Below are positions 24,798-34,383 of a stretch of 64,000 nt of DNA, one piece after another. Source of the stretch: Ruminococcus sp. YE71. GTDB lineage: Bacteria; Bacillota; Clostridia; Oscillospirales; Ruminococcaceae. Position 1 is the first letter of the stretch, and every line of letters begins with the position of its first letter. Location of the stretch: NCBI RefSeq assembly GCF_900119155.1, contig NZ_FPIR01000014.1, positions 1-64,000 on the forward strand, in the 5' to 3' direction. Below the pieces are notes generated by a model, which had not been told where the DNA came from, searched no databases, and saw nothing but the letters and a program-made list of their open reading frames with translations. The translations under genes and the position numbers were made by a program.

Positions 24798-25000
24798 CCG
24801 TCAGCGGAACGTAAAAGTATCGTCAGCCAGCATCTTGAAAACTGCATATTATCGGGAAATCTTACGCTTTTCTCGTCAAATCAATAATTTTGTGAAAAAT
24901 TGTAGTGTTGGTATTTTCTTAACTTTGACTTATAGCTTTTTAAGCCATCTTGTTTTGATCATAATAGAAGATACTAAAACTTACTGTTGATATAAAAAAG

Positions 25001-25046
25001 AAAAGAGTATCAGTCTCCCGTATTATAGGAGATTGATACTCTTTTT
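25001..25046 (+). terminator. strong terminator-like hairpin
   Basis: AAAAGAGTATCAGTCTCC pairs with GGAGATTGATACTCTTTTT (one G-T pair) around 9 bases, with T runs on both strands. It lies just upstream of the truncated serine recombinase, at the site where its N-terminal half is missing. Confidence 0.8.
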
Positions 25047-25081
25047 AGTTGTTATTTTGTTTTGGGCGGTAAAGGTCACTT

Positions 25082-26356
25082 ATGGGTTATCCATCTGTAG
25101 CGCTTAATATTTTTAATGACTGGTACGCCAGGGATACGAGTAAAAAGATCAGAGCCGTTTTCAAGGCTAAGGGGCAGTCGGGCAAACATCTTTCCAATCC
25201 GATCTACGGCTACAAGCATTCGGAAACGGACAAGAACCTTTGGGTGATCGACGAAGAACCCGCCGAGGTCGTTCGCAAGATTTTTCATCTTTGCATTGAC
25301 GGTTACGATCCGGCGCAGATTGCTCGCATTTTGACGGAAGAAGGAATTGCTACGCCGACGGCTTATGCTCTGTCACAGGGCAGGGATAACGGTCACAAGA
25401 ATGCCAATCTTAATCGTTGGGGTATGGAGACTATTTCGGGTATTCTCGAAAAGCCCGAATATGCAGGTCACACTGTCAACTTCCGTACTCATGTGAAGTC
25501 CTACAAAAACAAGAAACGTGTGGATAACCCGAAAGAGGACTGGCTTATCTTTGAGAATACCCATGAGCCTATCGTTACTCAGCAATAGTTCGATTTAGTG
25601 CAGGAGCTTCGCAAGAACAAACGCCGTCCCACCAAACATGAGGAAGTCAATCCGTTTTCGGGTATGGTCTACTGTGCGGACTGCGGAAAGAAAATGTATC
25701 TGTGCCGAGCGACAACCATGACCGCTGACCAAGAGCATTTGAAATGTGGAACCTACGCCAAGGATAAGAATGGCTGTACTATTCACTTCATCAGGACGAT
25801 CGTTCTGAAAGAGATCATACTCGGTGAACTGAACAAGATGATTTCCTTTGTCAAGGAGAATGAGGACGAGTTTGTGCAGGCAGCGATGGATAATTCCGTT
25901 CAGAAGCAGTCCTCGGAGCTTGCCAAGTCCAGGAAAAAGCTGAAAGATGCTGAGAAGCGTATTGCTGAACTTGACAGGCTGTTCACACGGCTTTATGAGG
26001 ACAATGTATCAGGAAAAATCTCTGATGAGCGTTTTGCAGTGATGTCAGCAGGATATGAGGACGAGCAGAAGAAGCTGAGATCAACCGTAGCAGAGTTGTC
26101 CACCTACATTGATACTGCCGAACAGAAGTCCGCCGATGTGACAGCTTTCATAAAGGCAGTACAGAAGTATGAGCATATCACAGAGCTTACTCCTGAGATC
26201 ATGCACGAACTTATCGAAAAGATCGTCATCCACGCTCCCGACAAGAGCAGTGGGCATCGCACTCAGGAGATCGAGATTCACTATCGTTTCGATGTTGCTG
26301 TAACGACTGCCGTTGCTGACAGTATGAAGTACGACAAAAAGAGAAAGGCTGCGTAA
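25082..26356 (+). pseudogene. large serine recombinase, N-truncated with in-frame TAG
   Basis: The sequence reads as the recombinase and zinc-ribbon part of a TnpX/Tn4451-type large serine recombinase: NIFNDWYARDTSKKIRAVF, NPIYGYKHSE, GILEKPEYAGHTVNF, then FSGMVYCADCGKKMYLC (zinc CxxC) and a coiled coil (about 26000-26130). The N-terminal catalytic domain with the active serine is absent. A TAG at 25586-25588 interrupts EPIVTQQ-FDLVQELRK, most simply a CAG-to-TAG change. It cannot catalyse recombination, so any element it moved is now fixed. Confidence 0.85.
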
Positions 26357-26378
26357 CCGCCGAGGTTACGCAACCTTA
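26351..26378 (+). terminator. terminator at end of recombinase pseudogene
   Basis: GCGTAACC and GGTTACGC form an 8-bp perfect stem with a 5-base loop; the stop codon lies inside the stem. The tail is only partly T-rich. Confidence 0.5.
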
Positions 26379-26436
26379 TCTTCAAATCATAAAAACTTCT
26401 TTATGAGTACCCGTTTTACCCTGACGGTGTTGTTTT

Positions 26437-28188
26437 TTACTTGACGCGGAGCCGCTCGGCTTCCGCCTGATCGGGCTTTACGTAGACCGTTTTCTGGTCG
26501 GTGAAGATGACCATGCCCGGTTTTGCGCCGTTCGGCTTTTTAACGTGGCGAATCAGCGTGTAATCCACAGGCACCTGCGAGCTCTGACGCGCATTCGAGC
26601 AGTACGCCGCAATCCTCGCCGCCTGCATTATCGTCGAGTCGGGAGGGGTCACGCCGCCTGTCACGATAACGGTGTGTGAACCCGTTATATCGTGGGTATG
26701 CAGCCATATATCGTGCTTCTGGGAGTCTTTCAGGGTCAGCTTGTCATTCTGGCGGTTGTGCCTTCCGACAAGTATCGTGAAACCGTCGTCGGAAACGAAC
26801 TTCATTGGGGGCAGCGGACGGTCGGCTTTTATCCTGCCGCCGCGTCTGCGCAGATAGCCCTGCTCGGAAAGCTCCTCGCGCAGCTGGTCGATGTCCGAAT
26901 CGCTCTCCGAACGGTTGAGGGAATCGAGCACCGAGTCGATGTAGCGCTGTTCTTCCTCGCCCTTGGAAATAAGCTCGCGGAGCATTTTTTCGGCAGTGTC
27001 GGCCTTACGGTACTCCTTGTAGTAGCGCTGAGCGTTCTGAGAGGGTGTGAGCCGAGGGTCGAGGGGGATGTCGAGCTCCGACTGATCCTCGCTGTAGTAG
27101 TTGACGCACCTGACGGTGGTCTGACCCTTCTGTATCGCGTAGAGGTTCGTCATAATGAGGTCGCCCATGATCTTCAGGCGTTCGCGGTCGGCGCACTCGG
27201 CGAGCTCCTGACGCTGGTTCGCGACACGTCTCGCGATGCGCTCGGAAAGCGAGGTCAGCAGGCGGAACAGGTCCTGCGCCTTCTGACGGATGCGCTCAGA
27301 ACGGCTGCGCTGTGAATAGAACACGTCGAGCAGTTCGCAGGCGCTCTCGGCGTGAGTCAGCTTCATCAGGCTGCCGAAGTGGGTTATCTCGGTGAAGCAG
27401 AAGTCTTTCAGCTGACCGTCGGGGGTGCTGAGTATGGTGTAGCGGGGCTTGCCCTCGGTGAGCCGTCTGCCCTGCTCTTCGAGCCAGTCGGAGAGCTTCG
27501 CGGTCTCGCCGTAGGTCAGCTCGGAAGCCGCCTTGTCATCGCCTATCGTGAGCTGAACAGCCTCGTCCGCGAACACGGGGGATATACCCTCGATTGTCTG
27601 CACGAGGGCGTTCGAGATACGCTTTGCGCCGAAGACCGACAGCCCCTTGCCGAGACGTTCGCTGTCGAGGTCGGTGAGGCTGAGGCGCGGCGCACGGGGC
27701 GGCAGCGTGTAGGCTATCCCCGGGAGAACGGGTCTGACCGCCGACATATCGGGGGTGACGCGCTTGATGCTGTCGATTATCTTTCCGTCGCCGCCGATGA
27801 GGATGAGATTCGAGCGTCTGCCCATTATCTCAACCGCAAGGGTCAGCGTTTCATGGTCGCCGAGTTCGTTGACCGTGTCGAAATCGAAGCAGAGGATTCG
27901 TTCGCAGCCGTCCTGACGTATAGCCGTCAGCCTGCCCGAACCGAGTCTTTTTCTCATGAGCATACAGAACATCGGGGGTGTTTTCGGGTTCTCGATGCTC
28001 TCGGCTGTAAGGTGTACTCTCGCTGTGCCTGCTGCCGAATTAATTAGCAGCCTGTAGGCGCCCTCACGGGTGCGTATCGCGATGACCAGCTCCTCGCGGG
28101 AGGGCTGGTATATTTTATCGACCCTGCCGTTCAGGAGCACTTCAAGCTCCTCACGCACAAGGCTCAGAAATATTCCGTCTAATGCCAT
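26437..28188 (-). CDS. rqcH: Rqc2 homologue RqcH, NFACT family
   Basis: The 583-residue protein has the NFACT-N domain from its first residues (MALDGIFLSLVREEL, GRVDKIYQPSREELVIAIR), two helix-hairpin-helix and coiled-coil middle regions (about 290-440), and the NFACT-R domain near the C-terminus (DGFTILVGRHNRQNDKLT, DIWLHTHDITGSHTVI). In Firmicutes RqcH binds stalled 50S ribosomes and recruits tRNA-Ala to add C-terminal alanine tails that mark the chain for degradation; earlier annotations call it a fibronectin-binding protein. Length is normal and AAAGGAAC precedes the ATG. Confidence 0.92.
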   Translation of the reverse strand: MALDGIFLSLVREELEVLLNGRVDKIYQPSREELVIAIRTREGAYRLLINSAAGTARVHLTAESIENPKTPPMFCMLMRKRLGSGRLTAIRQDGCERILCFDFDTVNELGDHETLTLAVEIMGRRSNLILIGGDGKIIDSIKRVTPDMSAVRPVLPGIAYTLPPRAPRLSLTDLDSERLGKGLSVFGAKRISNALVQTIEGISPVFADEAVQLTIGDDKAASELTYGETAKLSDWLEEQGRRLTEGKPRYTILSTPDGQLKDFCFTEITHFGSLMKLTHAESACELLDVFYSQRSRSERIRQKAQDLFRLLTSLSERIARRVANQRQELAECADRERLKIMGDLIMTNLYAIQKGQTTVRCVNYYSEDQSELDIPLDPRLTPSQNAQRYYKEYRKADTAEKMLRELISKGEEEQRYIDSVLDSLNRSESDSDIDQLREELSEQGYLRRRGGRIKADRPLPPMKFVSDDGFTILVGRHNRQNDKLTLKDSQKHDIWLHTHDITGSHTVIVTGGVTPPDSTIMQAARIAAYCSNARQSSQVPVDYTLIRHVKKPNGAKPGMVIFTDQKTVYVKPDQAEAERLRVK

Positions 28189-28235
28189 TTTATCGTTCCT
28201 TTTCCTGTCTTATCGGTCTCACAGGGTGAGACGGT

Positions 28236-28919
28236 TCACTTTTTCAGTCTGTATCCAATGCCCCACACAGTCTCGATGTAGTCTGTGTCGGGGTCGCATT
28301 CTTTCAGTTTTTTGCGGAGCTTGCTGATATGGACGTTGAGGGTGTTGTCGTCGGCCGAGGTCTCATAGTCCCACACCGTATCGTAGATGAGCGACTTTGT
28401 GCAGGTACGGGTCGGCTTCTCCATCAGGAGTTTCAGCAGCAGAAATTCGTGCTTCGAGAGCTCGACGGGCTTTTCGCAGCAGGTGACGCTGAAGCTCTCC
28501 TCGTCAAGGATCATGCCCTTGTAGGTCAGAACATTCTGCGAAACGGGTTCGGAAGTCTGCCCGACGCCCGAGCGAAGTCTCGCGGCTATCCTCGCAAGCA
28601 GTTCCTCGTTATGGAAAGGCTTGGTCACGTAGTCGTCCGCCCCGAGTGTGAACAGCCCGACTTTCTTGCCGACATCGTGGATGGCACTGGTGACGATTAT
28701 CGGGACGTCGTGCTTCGCTTTCAGGTCGCGGATGATCTCTTCGCCGCTCTTGCCCGGAAGCATGAGGTCCAGCAGGATAAGGTCGATGCTGCCGCTGTGG
28801 GCAAGCAGACCCTCGGTCCCCGAATAAGCGCTCACCGTGTCGTAGCCGTTTCGCCGCAGAAGCAGGCGCAGCATATCGTTGATATCAGTGTCGTCCTCGA
28901 TTATCAGAATGGTGCTCAT
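28236..28919 (-). CDS. OmpR/PhoB-type response regulator
   Basis: The 227-residue protein has a receiver domain (acidic pair in LIIEDD, phospho-acceptor Asp in LILLDLMLPG near 50, Thr in VTSAIH, Lys in DYVTKPF) and a winged-helix domain ending VWGIGYRL. GAGGAG lies before the ATG at 28919, four bases after the stop of the HAD gene, so the two are co-transcribed. No histidine kinase is adjacent in the operon; the kinase further upstream has its own regulator. Confidence 0.9.
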   Translation of the reverse strand: MSTILIIEDDTDINDMLRLLLRRNGYDTVSAYSGTEGLLAHSGSIDLILLDLMLPGKSGEEIIRDLKAKHDVPIIVTSAIHDVGKKVGLFTLGADDYVTKPFHNEELLARIAARLRSGVGQTSEPVSQNVLTYKGMILDEESFSVTCCEKPVELSKHEFLLLKLLMEKPTRTCTKSLIYDTVWDYETSADDNTLNVHISKLRKKLKECDPDTDYIETVWGIGYRLKK

Positions 28920-28923
28920 CGTT

Positions 28924-29718
28924 TCACTCCTCAAAAAATCCGAAATGCTCCATAGCCTTGTACAAGCCGTCCGCGTGGATATCGTCGGTCACATAGTCGG
29001 CGTAGGGAGCGAGCATCTCGCCGTTGCCCATGGAAATCGACGTGCCGACCGCCGAGAACATCGGCAGGTCATTGAGACTGTCGCCGATGGCGTAGCACTG
29101 CCCGCGCTCCAGCCCGAGACGCTCGCGGACAAAGTCGATGCCCGTAGCCTTGCTGCAATTCTTCGGGACAAGCTCCGCGAAGGTCTCACCGCGCTCTATC
29201 CACGCGAAATCCTCCTCTATCTTCGGGCGAAGGTGTTCAAGGTCGGTCTTTTCGTCAAAGCTCAGCACGAACTTATCGAAGATGAAATCATCGTCGTAGA
29301 CCGTGCGGTTATCCGACAGACCGTTGATGCCGAGGGAGTCATGAATACCGCAGACGGGCTCGATACGCCGTGTTTTCGGGTCGCTGAAAATACCGCCGCG
29401 GTGTTCGTACATAGGGCAGCCGTCGTATTTTCTCACCGTCTCGGCAACGCTCAGGCAGAATTCTCTGCTGAGCCTGTTGTAGAACAGCTCCCTGCCGCCG
29501 CACTCGATGTACGTCCCGCAGCCGCAGATAAAGCCGTCAAAGCCCATGCTGCGGATCTTTTCACCGACCATCACGGGCGTTCTTCCCGTGTTGACGAACA
29601 GCAGATTCCCCGCTTTCCTTGCAAGACGGAGAGCCTCAAACGTGCTTTCGGGCACGACATGGTCGCCGTCCTCGGGGATGAGCGTCCCGTCAACATCAAA
29701 AAACATTATCTTTTTCAT
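28924..29718 (-). CDS. HAD-superfamily Cof-type phosphatase
   Basis: The 264-residue protein has HAD motif I (FFDVDGTL, nucleophile Asp near 8), motif II (FVNTGR near 44), a large C2-type cap, and motifs III/IV (KNCSKATGI, AIGDSLNDLPMF near 213). Cof-type enzymes dephosphorylate sugar phosphates, FMN or pyridoxal phosphate. AAAGGAAAAG precedes the ATG at 29718. It is followed at once by an orphan response regulator. Confidence 0.9.
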   Translation of the reverse strand: MKKIMFFDVDGTLIPEDGDHVVPESTFEALRLARKAGNLLFVNTGRTPVMVGEKIRSMGFDGFICGCGTYIECGGRELFYNRLSREFCLSVAETVRKYDGCPMYEHRGGIFSDPKTRRIEPVCGIHDSLGINGLSDNRTVYDDDFIFDKFVLSFDEKTDLEHLRPKIEEDFAWIERGETFAELVPKNCSKATGIDFVRERLGLERGQCYAIGDSLNDLPMFSAVGTSISMGNGEMLAPYADYVTDDIHADGLYKAMEHFGFFEE

Positions 29719-29752
29719 ATTCTTTTCCTTTTTCTTTCCCAATAAATGCGGT

Positions 29753-31084
29753 TCAGGCTCTGTTGAGCTTCACGCAGAATGTAACAGCCTCGCCCTCAAC
29801 GGTACAGCTTATCTTGCCCTTGTGAGCGTCTGTTATGGTCTTTGCGATGGACAGCCCGATGCCGCTTCCGCCCGTCTCACGGGTGCGCGATGAGTCGCCG
29901 CGGTAGAACCTGTCAAACAGCAGCGTCAGGTCGCCCATCGGCGGGTCGGTGCACAGGTTCGTGATCTTTATGCGGACGTGTTTTGCCGACGCGGTCATCA
30001 GGAAACTGATGGGGCTGTCGGGCTTTCCGTACTTGACGGCGTTTTCGAGCAGAGTGGAGATGAGCATATCGAGCATCTTCACATCGCCGCTGATGTGGAC
30101 GTCCTCCGCTATCTCGGTCTCAAGGGGCTTGCCTTCCGCCGAACAGTAGGTCATGAAATTATCGGTCTGTTCCCTTGCGAGGGCTGAAAGATCGACATCG
30201 GCGAAGCTGAACCGCTGGCTCTCCTGCGACTTCGCGAGCATCAGCATACGTCCCAGCAGGTCGCTGAGTCGGTCGGTCTGATTTATGGTCGAACGCGTCC
30301 ATTCGCTCTCCCCCGATGTCATTTCGATGACCTCAGTATTGGCACGGATTATCGCGAGGGGCGTTTTCAGCTCGTGACCCGCGTCGGTTATGAAGCGGCT
30401 CTGCTTCTCGCTGTTGACGATGACGGGGCGCACCACACGCTTCGACACCAGCACGATGATAAGCGAGAACACCACCAGCAGTCCCCCGCTTATCGCCAGC
30501 GAGAGCTCGCCGATGCGGATCAGACCCTCGGCAGAGTTGGAGAAGTCGAGGAACACCGCAAGCCGCGTGCCGTCGGGATTCGTGACCGTCTGCCATCTGA
30601 AACCGAAGTTGTCGTAAAAGCCCTTGTCGTCGTTCTTTGCCAGAACGTCAAGGGCATATTTCTCCGCCTGATCCGAATTGACGCTGGCGATATGCCCCGT
30701 ATCGAGCTTGACTATCTCGCCGTTCGCATCGGCAGTCGCGGTGAAATATCGGGTCGCATATCGAAGCTCCTTGTCGGCGCGTTCATCACGTCTGTTCTTG
30801 AACTCCTGATAATTGCCGCCGAAAGCTGATGCGGCATTCTGCGAGCCGTATGCCTGATCGGGTTTTGAGGAAGGTTTATCCGAGGGCTTGAACTGGTTGT
30901 CGAACATCATGACAGGTTCGGGGAAACTGCCGCCGTTGTCGCAGATCATCTGCAAAAGCCTGTCGGTCTGTTCAAGCATCGAGCGGTAATTCAGGCCGTT
31001 GATGAGCAGTATCATCAGCAGCTCTATCACAAACAGTGCGCCTATCGCCGCTATCGAAAAGCGCAGGCTGAGCTTTTTAAGCAT
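29753..31084 (-). CDS. sensor histidine kinase
   Basis: The 443-residue protein has transmembrane helices at about 9-30 and 195-215, which enclose an extracellular domain of about 165 residues with a Pro/Ser/Lys-rich patch, then the HisKA box with His near 245 (DAGHELKTPLA), and the HATPase domain (LLENAVKYG, GGSGIGLSIA). Its start overlaps the end of the response-regulator gene by 8 bases, forming a classic two-component pair. The signal is unknown. Confidence 0.92.
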   Translation of the reverse strand: MLKKLSLRFSIAAIGALFVIELLMILLINGLNYRSMLEQTDRLLQMICDNGGSFPEPVMMFDNQFKPSDKPSSKPDQAYGSQNAASAFGGNYQEFKNRRDERADKELRYATRYFTATADANGEIVKLDTGHIASVNSDQAEKYALDVLAKNDDKGFYDNFGFRWQTVTNPDGTRLAVFLDFSNSAEGLIRIGELSLAISGGLLVVFSLIIVLVSKRVVRPVIVNSEKQSRFITDAGHELKTPLAIIRANTEVIEMTSGESEWTRSTINQTDRLSDLLGRMLMLAKSQESQRFSFADVDLSALAREQTDNFMTYCSAEGKPLETEIAEDVHISGDVKMLDMLISTLLENAVKYGKPDSPISFLMTASAKHVRIKITNLCTDPPMGDLTLLFDRFYRGDSSRTRETGGSGIGLSIAKTITDAHKGKISCTVEGEAVTFCVKLNRA

Positions 31085-31757
31085 CGTATTCGAGGCTGTA
31101 GCCGCTGCCTCTTGAAGCCTTGATGGTGACCTTCGAGCCTGCCGAATTCAGGCGGCGGCGAAGGTAGGAGATATGTACCCAGACGGCGTTTATCTCGGTC
31201 TCGGAATCGTAGCCCCACACCTTTTCCATGAAACGTTCGGTGGAGATGAGCTGATGGGGGTTCGAGATAAGGTACTCCATCATCTGGAACTCCTTGTTGC
31301 CGAGACGGACCCTGCCCTTGGGACCCGCTATCTCGAATGTCGTGCGGTTGAGGGTGAGGTCGCCGAAGCTGATCTCGTTCGAGGGGGCGGCATCCTGTGC
31401 CATGCGCCTTGTCATGGCGCGGACTCTCGCAAGAAGCTCGCTCATGGCGAAAGGCTTGGTGAGGTAGTCATCAGCGCCCGCGTCAAGACCCGTGACCTTG
31501 TCTTCGAGCTCGCTCTTGGCGGTCAGGAGCAGCACGGGAAGGCTCACGCCCCTTTTTCTCAGCTCTCTGAGGGCTTCGAGACCGTCCATCACGGGCATCA
31601 TGATATCCATGATGATGCCGTCGTAATTCCCTGCGAGAGCATAGTCAACGGCTTCCTTGCCGTTGTACACCGTATCGACTGAATAATTGTTATGCTTGAG
31701 CACAGCCGCAAGCGCGTTGGAAAGCTCCTTTTCATCCTCTGCGAGTAATAATCTCAT
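31077..31757 (-). CDS. OmpR-type response regulator
   Basis: The 226-residue protein has the receiver site (LLAEDE, Asp in GIIMDIMMPV near 51, Thr in LLLTAK, Lys in YLTKPF) and a DNA-binding winged helix (FMEKVWGYDSE, SYLRRRLNS). AAAGGAG precedes the ATG at 31757. It is the first gene of the pair with the histidine kinase and has a good promoter. Confidence 0.93.
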   Translation of the reverse strand: MRLLLAEDEKELSNALAAVLKHNNYSVDTVYNGKEAVDYALAGNYDGIIMDIMMPVMDGLEALRELRKRGVSLPVLLLTAKSELEDKVTGLDAGADDYLTKPFAMSELLARVRAMTRRMAQDAAPSNEISFGDLTLNRTTFEIAGPKGRVRLGNKEFQMMEYLISNPHQLISTERFMEKVWGYDSETEINAVWVHISYLRRRLNSAGSKVTIKASRGSGYSLEYDA

Positions 31758-31804
31758 AGAAAACTCCTTTGGTCGTTGTCCGTAAAGCATCGCATACTAC
31801 ATTG

Positions 31805-31833
31805 ATTATAGCACAAAACGCCGCCAAAGTCAA
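31805..31833 (-). promoter_or_regulatory. promoter of two-component operon
   Basis: On the minus strand TTGACT, 17 bases, TATAAT, 47 bases upstream of the response-regulator start. Confidence 0.75.
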
Positions 31834-31867
31834 CGACTGCTGTCAATTTTTGCATCCGTCCCCGCAG

Positions 31868-31900
31868 AACAAAGACCCCTCCGCAAGGATACGGAGAGGC
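31868..31900 (-). terminator. terminator after DUF1934 gene
   Basis: CCTCTCCG and CGGAGGGG pair (one G-T) around 8 bases, followed on the minus strand by TCTTTGTTC. It ends the ddl-murI-DUF1934 transcript. Confidence 0.7.
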
Positions 31901-31907
31901 CGTGACA

Positions 31908-32324
31908 TCATTTTTGTCTGTTGTATTTCACTCTGAGTGCGATGGTCATGTGAGTGCTTCCGCCCGAGCCGTTCATGAGTGAGTAGCGGAAAACGGCGTC
32001 AAAACCATGCTGCATCGGCATATAGAGCATATCCTCGCCCTTGACGCTGAGTTCCATCTTGCCGTAGGCGGTGTTCATGACGGTGGAAGTCGTCTGCTGA
32101 GGAAGAATGAGCATCTTGTAGCTGAGCTCGCCCTTGCGCTCGAACTCGACGTTCTCGGCGGTCAGCTTGACACGGGTCTCGCAGCCCTCTTCTTTGTAGA
32201 TAAGCTCAAAACCGCCCGTCACGAGTCTGTAAAGGCAGTCACCCTTGACGGTATCGACGTTGCCGTCCGAATTTGTCTCAAGCTCGAAAACGGCTGGCTT
32301 GAATATTTTATCGGTCAGTCCCAT
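31908..32324 (-). CDS. DUF1934 family beta-barrel protein
   Basis: The 138-residue protein resembles DUF1934 (YwiB-like), small lipocalin-like beta-barrels: repeated short strands (GDCLYRLVTGGFELIYKEEG, VEFERKGELSYKMLIL, TSTVMNTAYGKMELSV) and the closing MTIALRVKYN. The function is unknown. It lies 21 bases after murI and ends at a terminator, so it belongs to the cell-wall precursor operon. Confidence 0.65.
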   Translation of the reverse strand: MGLTDKIFKPAVFELETNSDGNVDTVKGDCLYRLVTGGFELIYKEEGCETRVKLTAENVEFERKGELSYKMLILPQQTTSTVMNTAYGKMELSVKGEDMLYMPMQHGFDAVFRYSLMNGSGGSTHMTIALRVKYNRQK

Positions 32325-32345
32325 AAGAACCTCTTTTCTGTTCCT

Positions 32346-33179
32346 TTACAGCTTGCACTGCGCGATCTCGCACTCGGCATCGCCCAGGAATCTGCTGACA
32401 TTTTCCTTGAAAAGCTGAACACTGTCGGTGCAGAACAGCTCTACCCTACCCTTGTGGGAGTCGGGTTTCAGCGCGTTCTGTGCTTTGAGCGCTTCGTATG
32501 TCATCTCGGCGGTGACGCCGCTCGAAGAGATGAGCGTGACATCGTCCCCCATGAACTTCCTGATAACATTCTCGAACAGCGGATAGTGGGTACAGCCCAT
32601 GATGAGCGTATCCACGCCCTGTTCCTTGAGAGGTGTGAGGTACTCCTTCACGAAGAACTCGGCAGGTTCACAGCCGAGGGCGGTGTATCCGTTCTCGGCA
32701 AGCGGCACGAGAAGAGGACAGGCATTCGAGAAAACGCTGATGTCTGGGCACTGGCGCTTTATCTCCAGCTCATATCTTCCCGAACGGATAGTCGCTGGGG
32801 TCGCGATAACGCCTATCTTATTGTTGCGGGTAGCTTCACAGGCTGCATCGCAGGCAGGGATGATGACACCGCTGTAGCAGCTTATCCCCGTACCCTCGAA
32901 GATGTTGTCATCCGCGATGACCGACGAAACGGTACCGCAGGCGACGAGCAGCAGCTTTACGTTATGCTTCTCCATGAAACCCACGTCCTGCTTTGCGTAG
33001 CGGACGATGGTATCACGGCTGCGCGTGCCGTAGGGAACTCTCGCGGTATCGCCGAGGTAGACGATATCCTCGTGAGGCATAAGTCTGATAAGCTCCTTAA
33101 CACAGGTGAGCCCACCCACACCTGAATCGAAAACGCCTATCGCACCCTCTGAAAGGTCTCCGTATAATGTATCTATCAT
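32346..33179 (-). CDS. murI: glutamate racemase
   Basis: The 277-residue enzyme makes D-glutamate for peptidoglycan. The two catalytic cysteines appear in VACGTVSS near 76 and MGCTHYPLF near 185, and the entry motif GVFDSGVGGLT near 15. A GTG 12 bases upstream is in frame, but AGGTGG lies eight bases before the ATG at 33179. It follows ddl by 15 bases, so both supply D-amino acids for the cell wall from one transcript. Confidence 0.95.
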   Translation of the reverse strand: MIDTLYGDLSEGAIGVFDSGVGGLTCVKELIRLMPHEDIVYLGDTARVPYGTRSRDTIVRYAKQDVGFMEKHNVKLLLVACGTVSSVIADDNIFEGTGISCYSGVIIPACDAACEATRNNKIGVIATPATIRSGRYELEIKRQCPDISVFSNACPLLVPLAENGYTALGCEPAEFFVKEYLTPLKEQGVDTLIMGCTHYPLFENVIRKFMGDDVTLISSSGVTAEMTYEALKAQNALKPDSHKGRVELFCTDSVQLFKENVSRFLGDAECEIAQCKL

Positions 33180-33194
33180 CTGATATGCCACCTG

Positions 33195-34265
33195 TCAATC
33201 GCTGTTTTCGAGAGCAAGTTCGATAAGTCTGCGCTCCTGCTCTTCAAAGGGGATGCCCTCATGCTCCATCAGCTTCGGGTACATACTGATAGGAGTATGA
33301 CCGGGAAGGGTGTTTATCTCGTTGAGCACAGGCTCGTCGCCGTCGCAGAGGAAGAAATCGACTCTCGACAGACCCGAGCAGCCCATCAGCTTGTAAGCTC
33401 TGACGGCGGTCTCGCGGATGCGCTGAGAAGCGGTCTCGCTGATAGCGGCGGGAATTATCGTCTCGGAAGAGGCGTCGTTGTACTTTGAGTCGAAGTCGTA
33501 GAAACCGACGTTCGCGCTCTTTATCTCGCCGACCGCCGAAGCGAAGGGGTCATCGTTGCCCATAACGGCGCACTCGCACTCGATGCCGTTCACGCCCTGC
33601 TCGATAAGCAGTTTCCTGTCGGAAAGGAATGCCTTCTTGATGCCCTCTTTGAGCTCTGCAGCGTTCGTGCATCTCGAAACGCCCACTGAAGAACCTGCGC
33701 AGCAGGGCTTTACAAACATAGGATATGTAAGCTCGCTCTCAGCCTTCGCGATGAACTCATCGACCTTCGAGATGTCGCTGTAGCGCATGGAAATGTACTT
33801 CGCCATCTTCACGCCCGAGGAACCGAGCACGATGTGGGTGAGTTCCTTATCCATGCAGTTTGCGGAGGATATCATATCGCATCCGACAAAAGGCACCTCG
33901 CTCATGGCGAAAAGACCCTGGATAGTGCCGTCCTCGCCGTTCTTTCCGTGCAGCACGGGGAAAACGACATCGGCTTTGAGGGTTGCGTAAGTGCCGTCCG
34001 CCTCCAGCAGGATAAAGCCCTTGTGCAGGGGGTCGGGGGACATGATGCAGGGGACGTTGTCGGAGTCGCGTTCCCACGCGCCCGATGCGATATCGTCAAC
34101 ACTGCCGATGAATCTTACCCAATGTCCCTTTTTGGTGATGCCGATGCAGATGACCTCGAACTCATCCTTCGGGATGCTTCTGATAACGTGTGCCGCAGAG
34201 ACGTTTGAAACGTCATGCTCGCTCGACTTTCCGCCGAATATAACGGCAACTTTCTTCTTTGCCAT
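33195..34265 (-). CDS. ddl: D-alanine-D-alanine ligase
   Basis: The 356-residue protein is a complete ATP-grasp Ddl: VIFGGKSSEHDVSNVSA at the start, HGKNGEDGTIQG near 98, the ATP-grasp lysine region (YPMFVKPCCAGSSVGVS near 180), and the end motif LNEINTLPGHTPISMYP near 318. It joins two D-alanines for the cell wall. GAGGAG precedes the ATG. The tyrosine of the Ser-Tyr-Lys triad is not obvious because the region before the P-loop is divergent. Confidence 0.95.
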   Translation of the reverse strand: MAKKKVAVIFGGKSSEHDVSNVSAAHVIRSIPKDEFEVICIGITKKGHWVRFIGSVDDIASGAWERDSDNVPCIMSPDPLHKGFILLEADGTYATLKADVVFPVLHGKNGEDGTIQGLFAMSEVPFVGCDMISSANCMDKELTHIVLGSSGVKMAKYISMRYSDISKVDEFIAKAESELTYPMFVKPCCAGSSVGVSRCTNAAELKEGIKKAFLSDRKLLIEQGVNGIECECAVMGNDDPFASAVGEIKSANVGFYDFDSKYNDASSETIIPAAISETASQRIRETAVRAYKLMGCSGLSRVDFFLCDGDEPVLNEINTLPGHTPISMYPKLMEHEGIPFEEQERRLIELALENSD

Positions 34266-34295
34266 ACTTATTACTCCTCTTTTATCCGAATAAGA

Positions 34296-34355
34296 TATCT
34301 GAAAGAAGAAACAAGCGGTCTTTCAGCCGTCAGCAAGTGTTTCTTATTTCAGATA
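34296..34355. repeat. 18-bp inverted repeat upstream of ddl
   Basis: TATCTGAAAGAAGAAACA and TGTTTCTTATTTCAGATA are inverted with a single mismatch around a 24-base loop. It lies in the ddl leader about 30 bases before the ATG and beyond the stop of the HisA-like gene's neighbour region. No clear T run follows on either strand, so it may be a regulatory hairpin rather than a terminator. Confidence 0.5.
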
Positions 34356-34383
34356 CCTTATTACATATTTAATGATATCCGTG

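Noticed and set aside
24790..24990. 66-codon frame with hydrophobic end in the AT-rich intergenic region
   Set aside because: No binding site, no family, and it overlaps the tyrosine recombinase remnant and other non-coding sequence.
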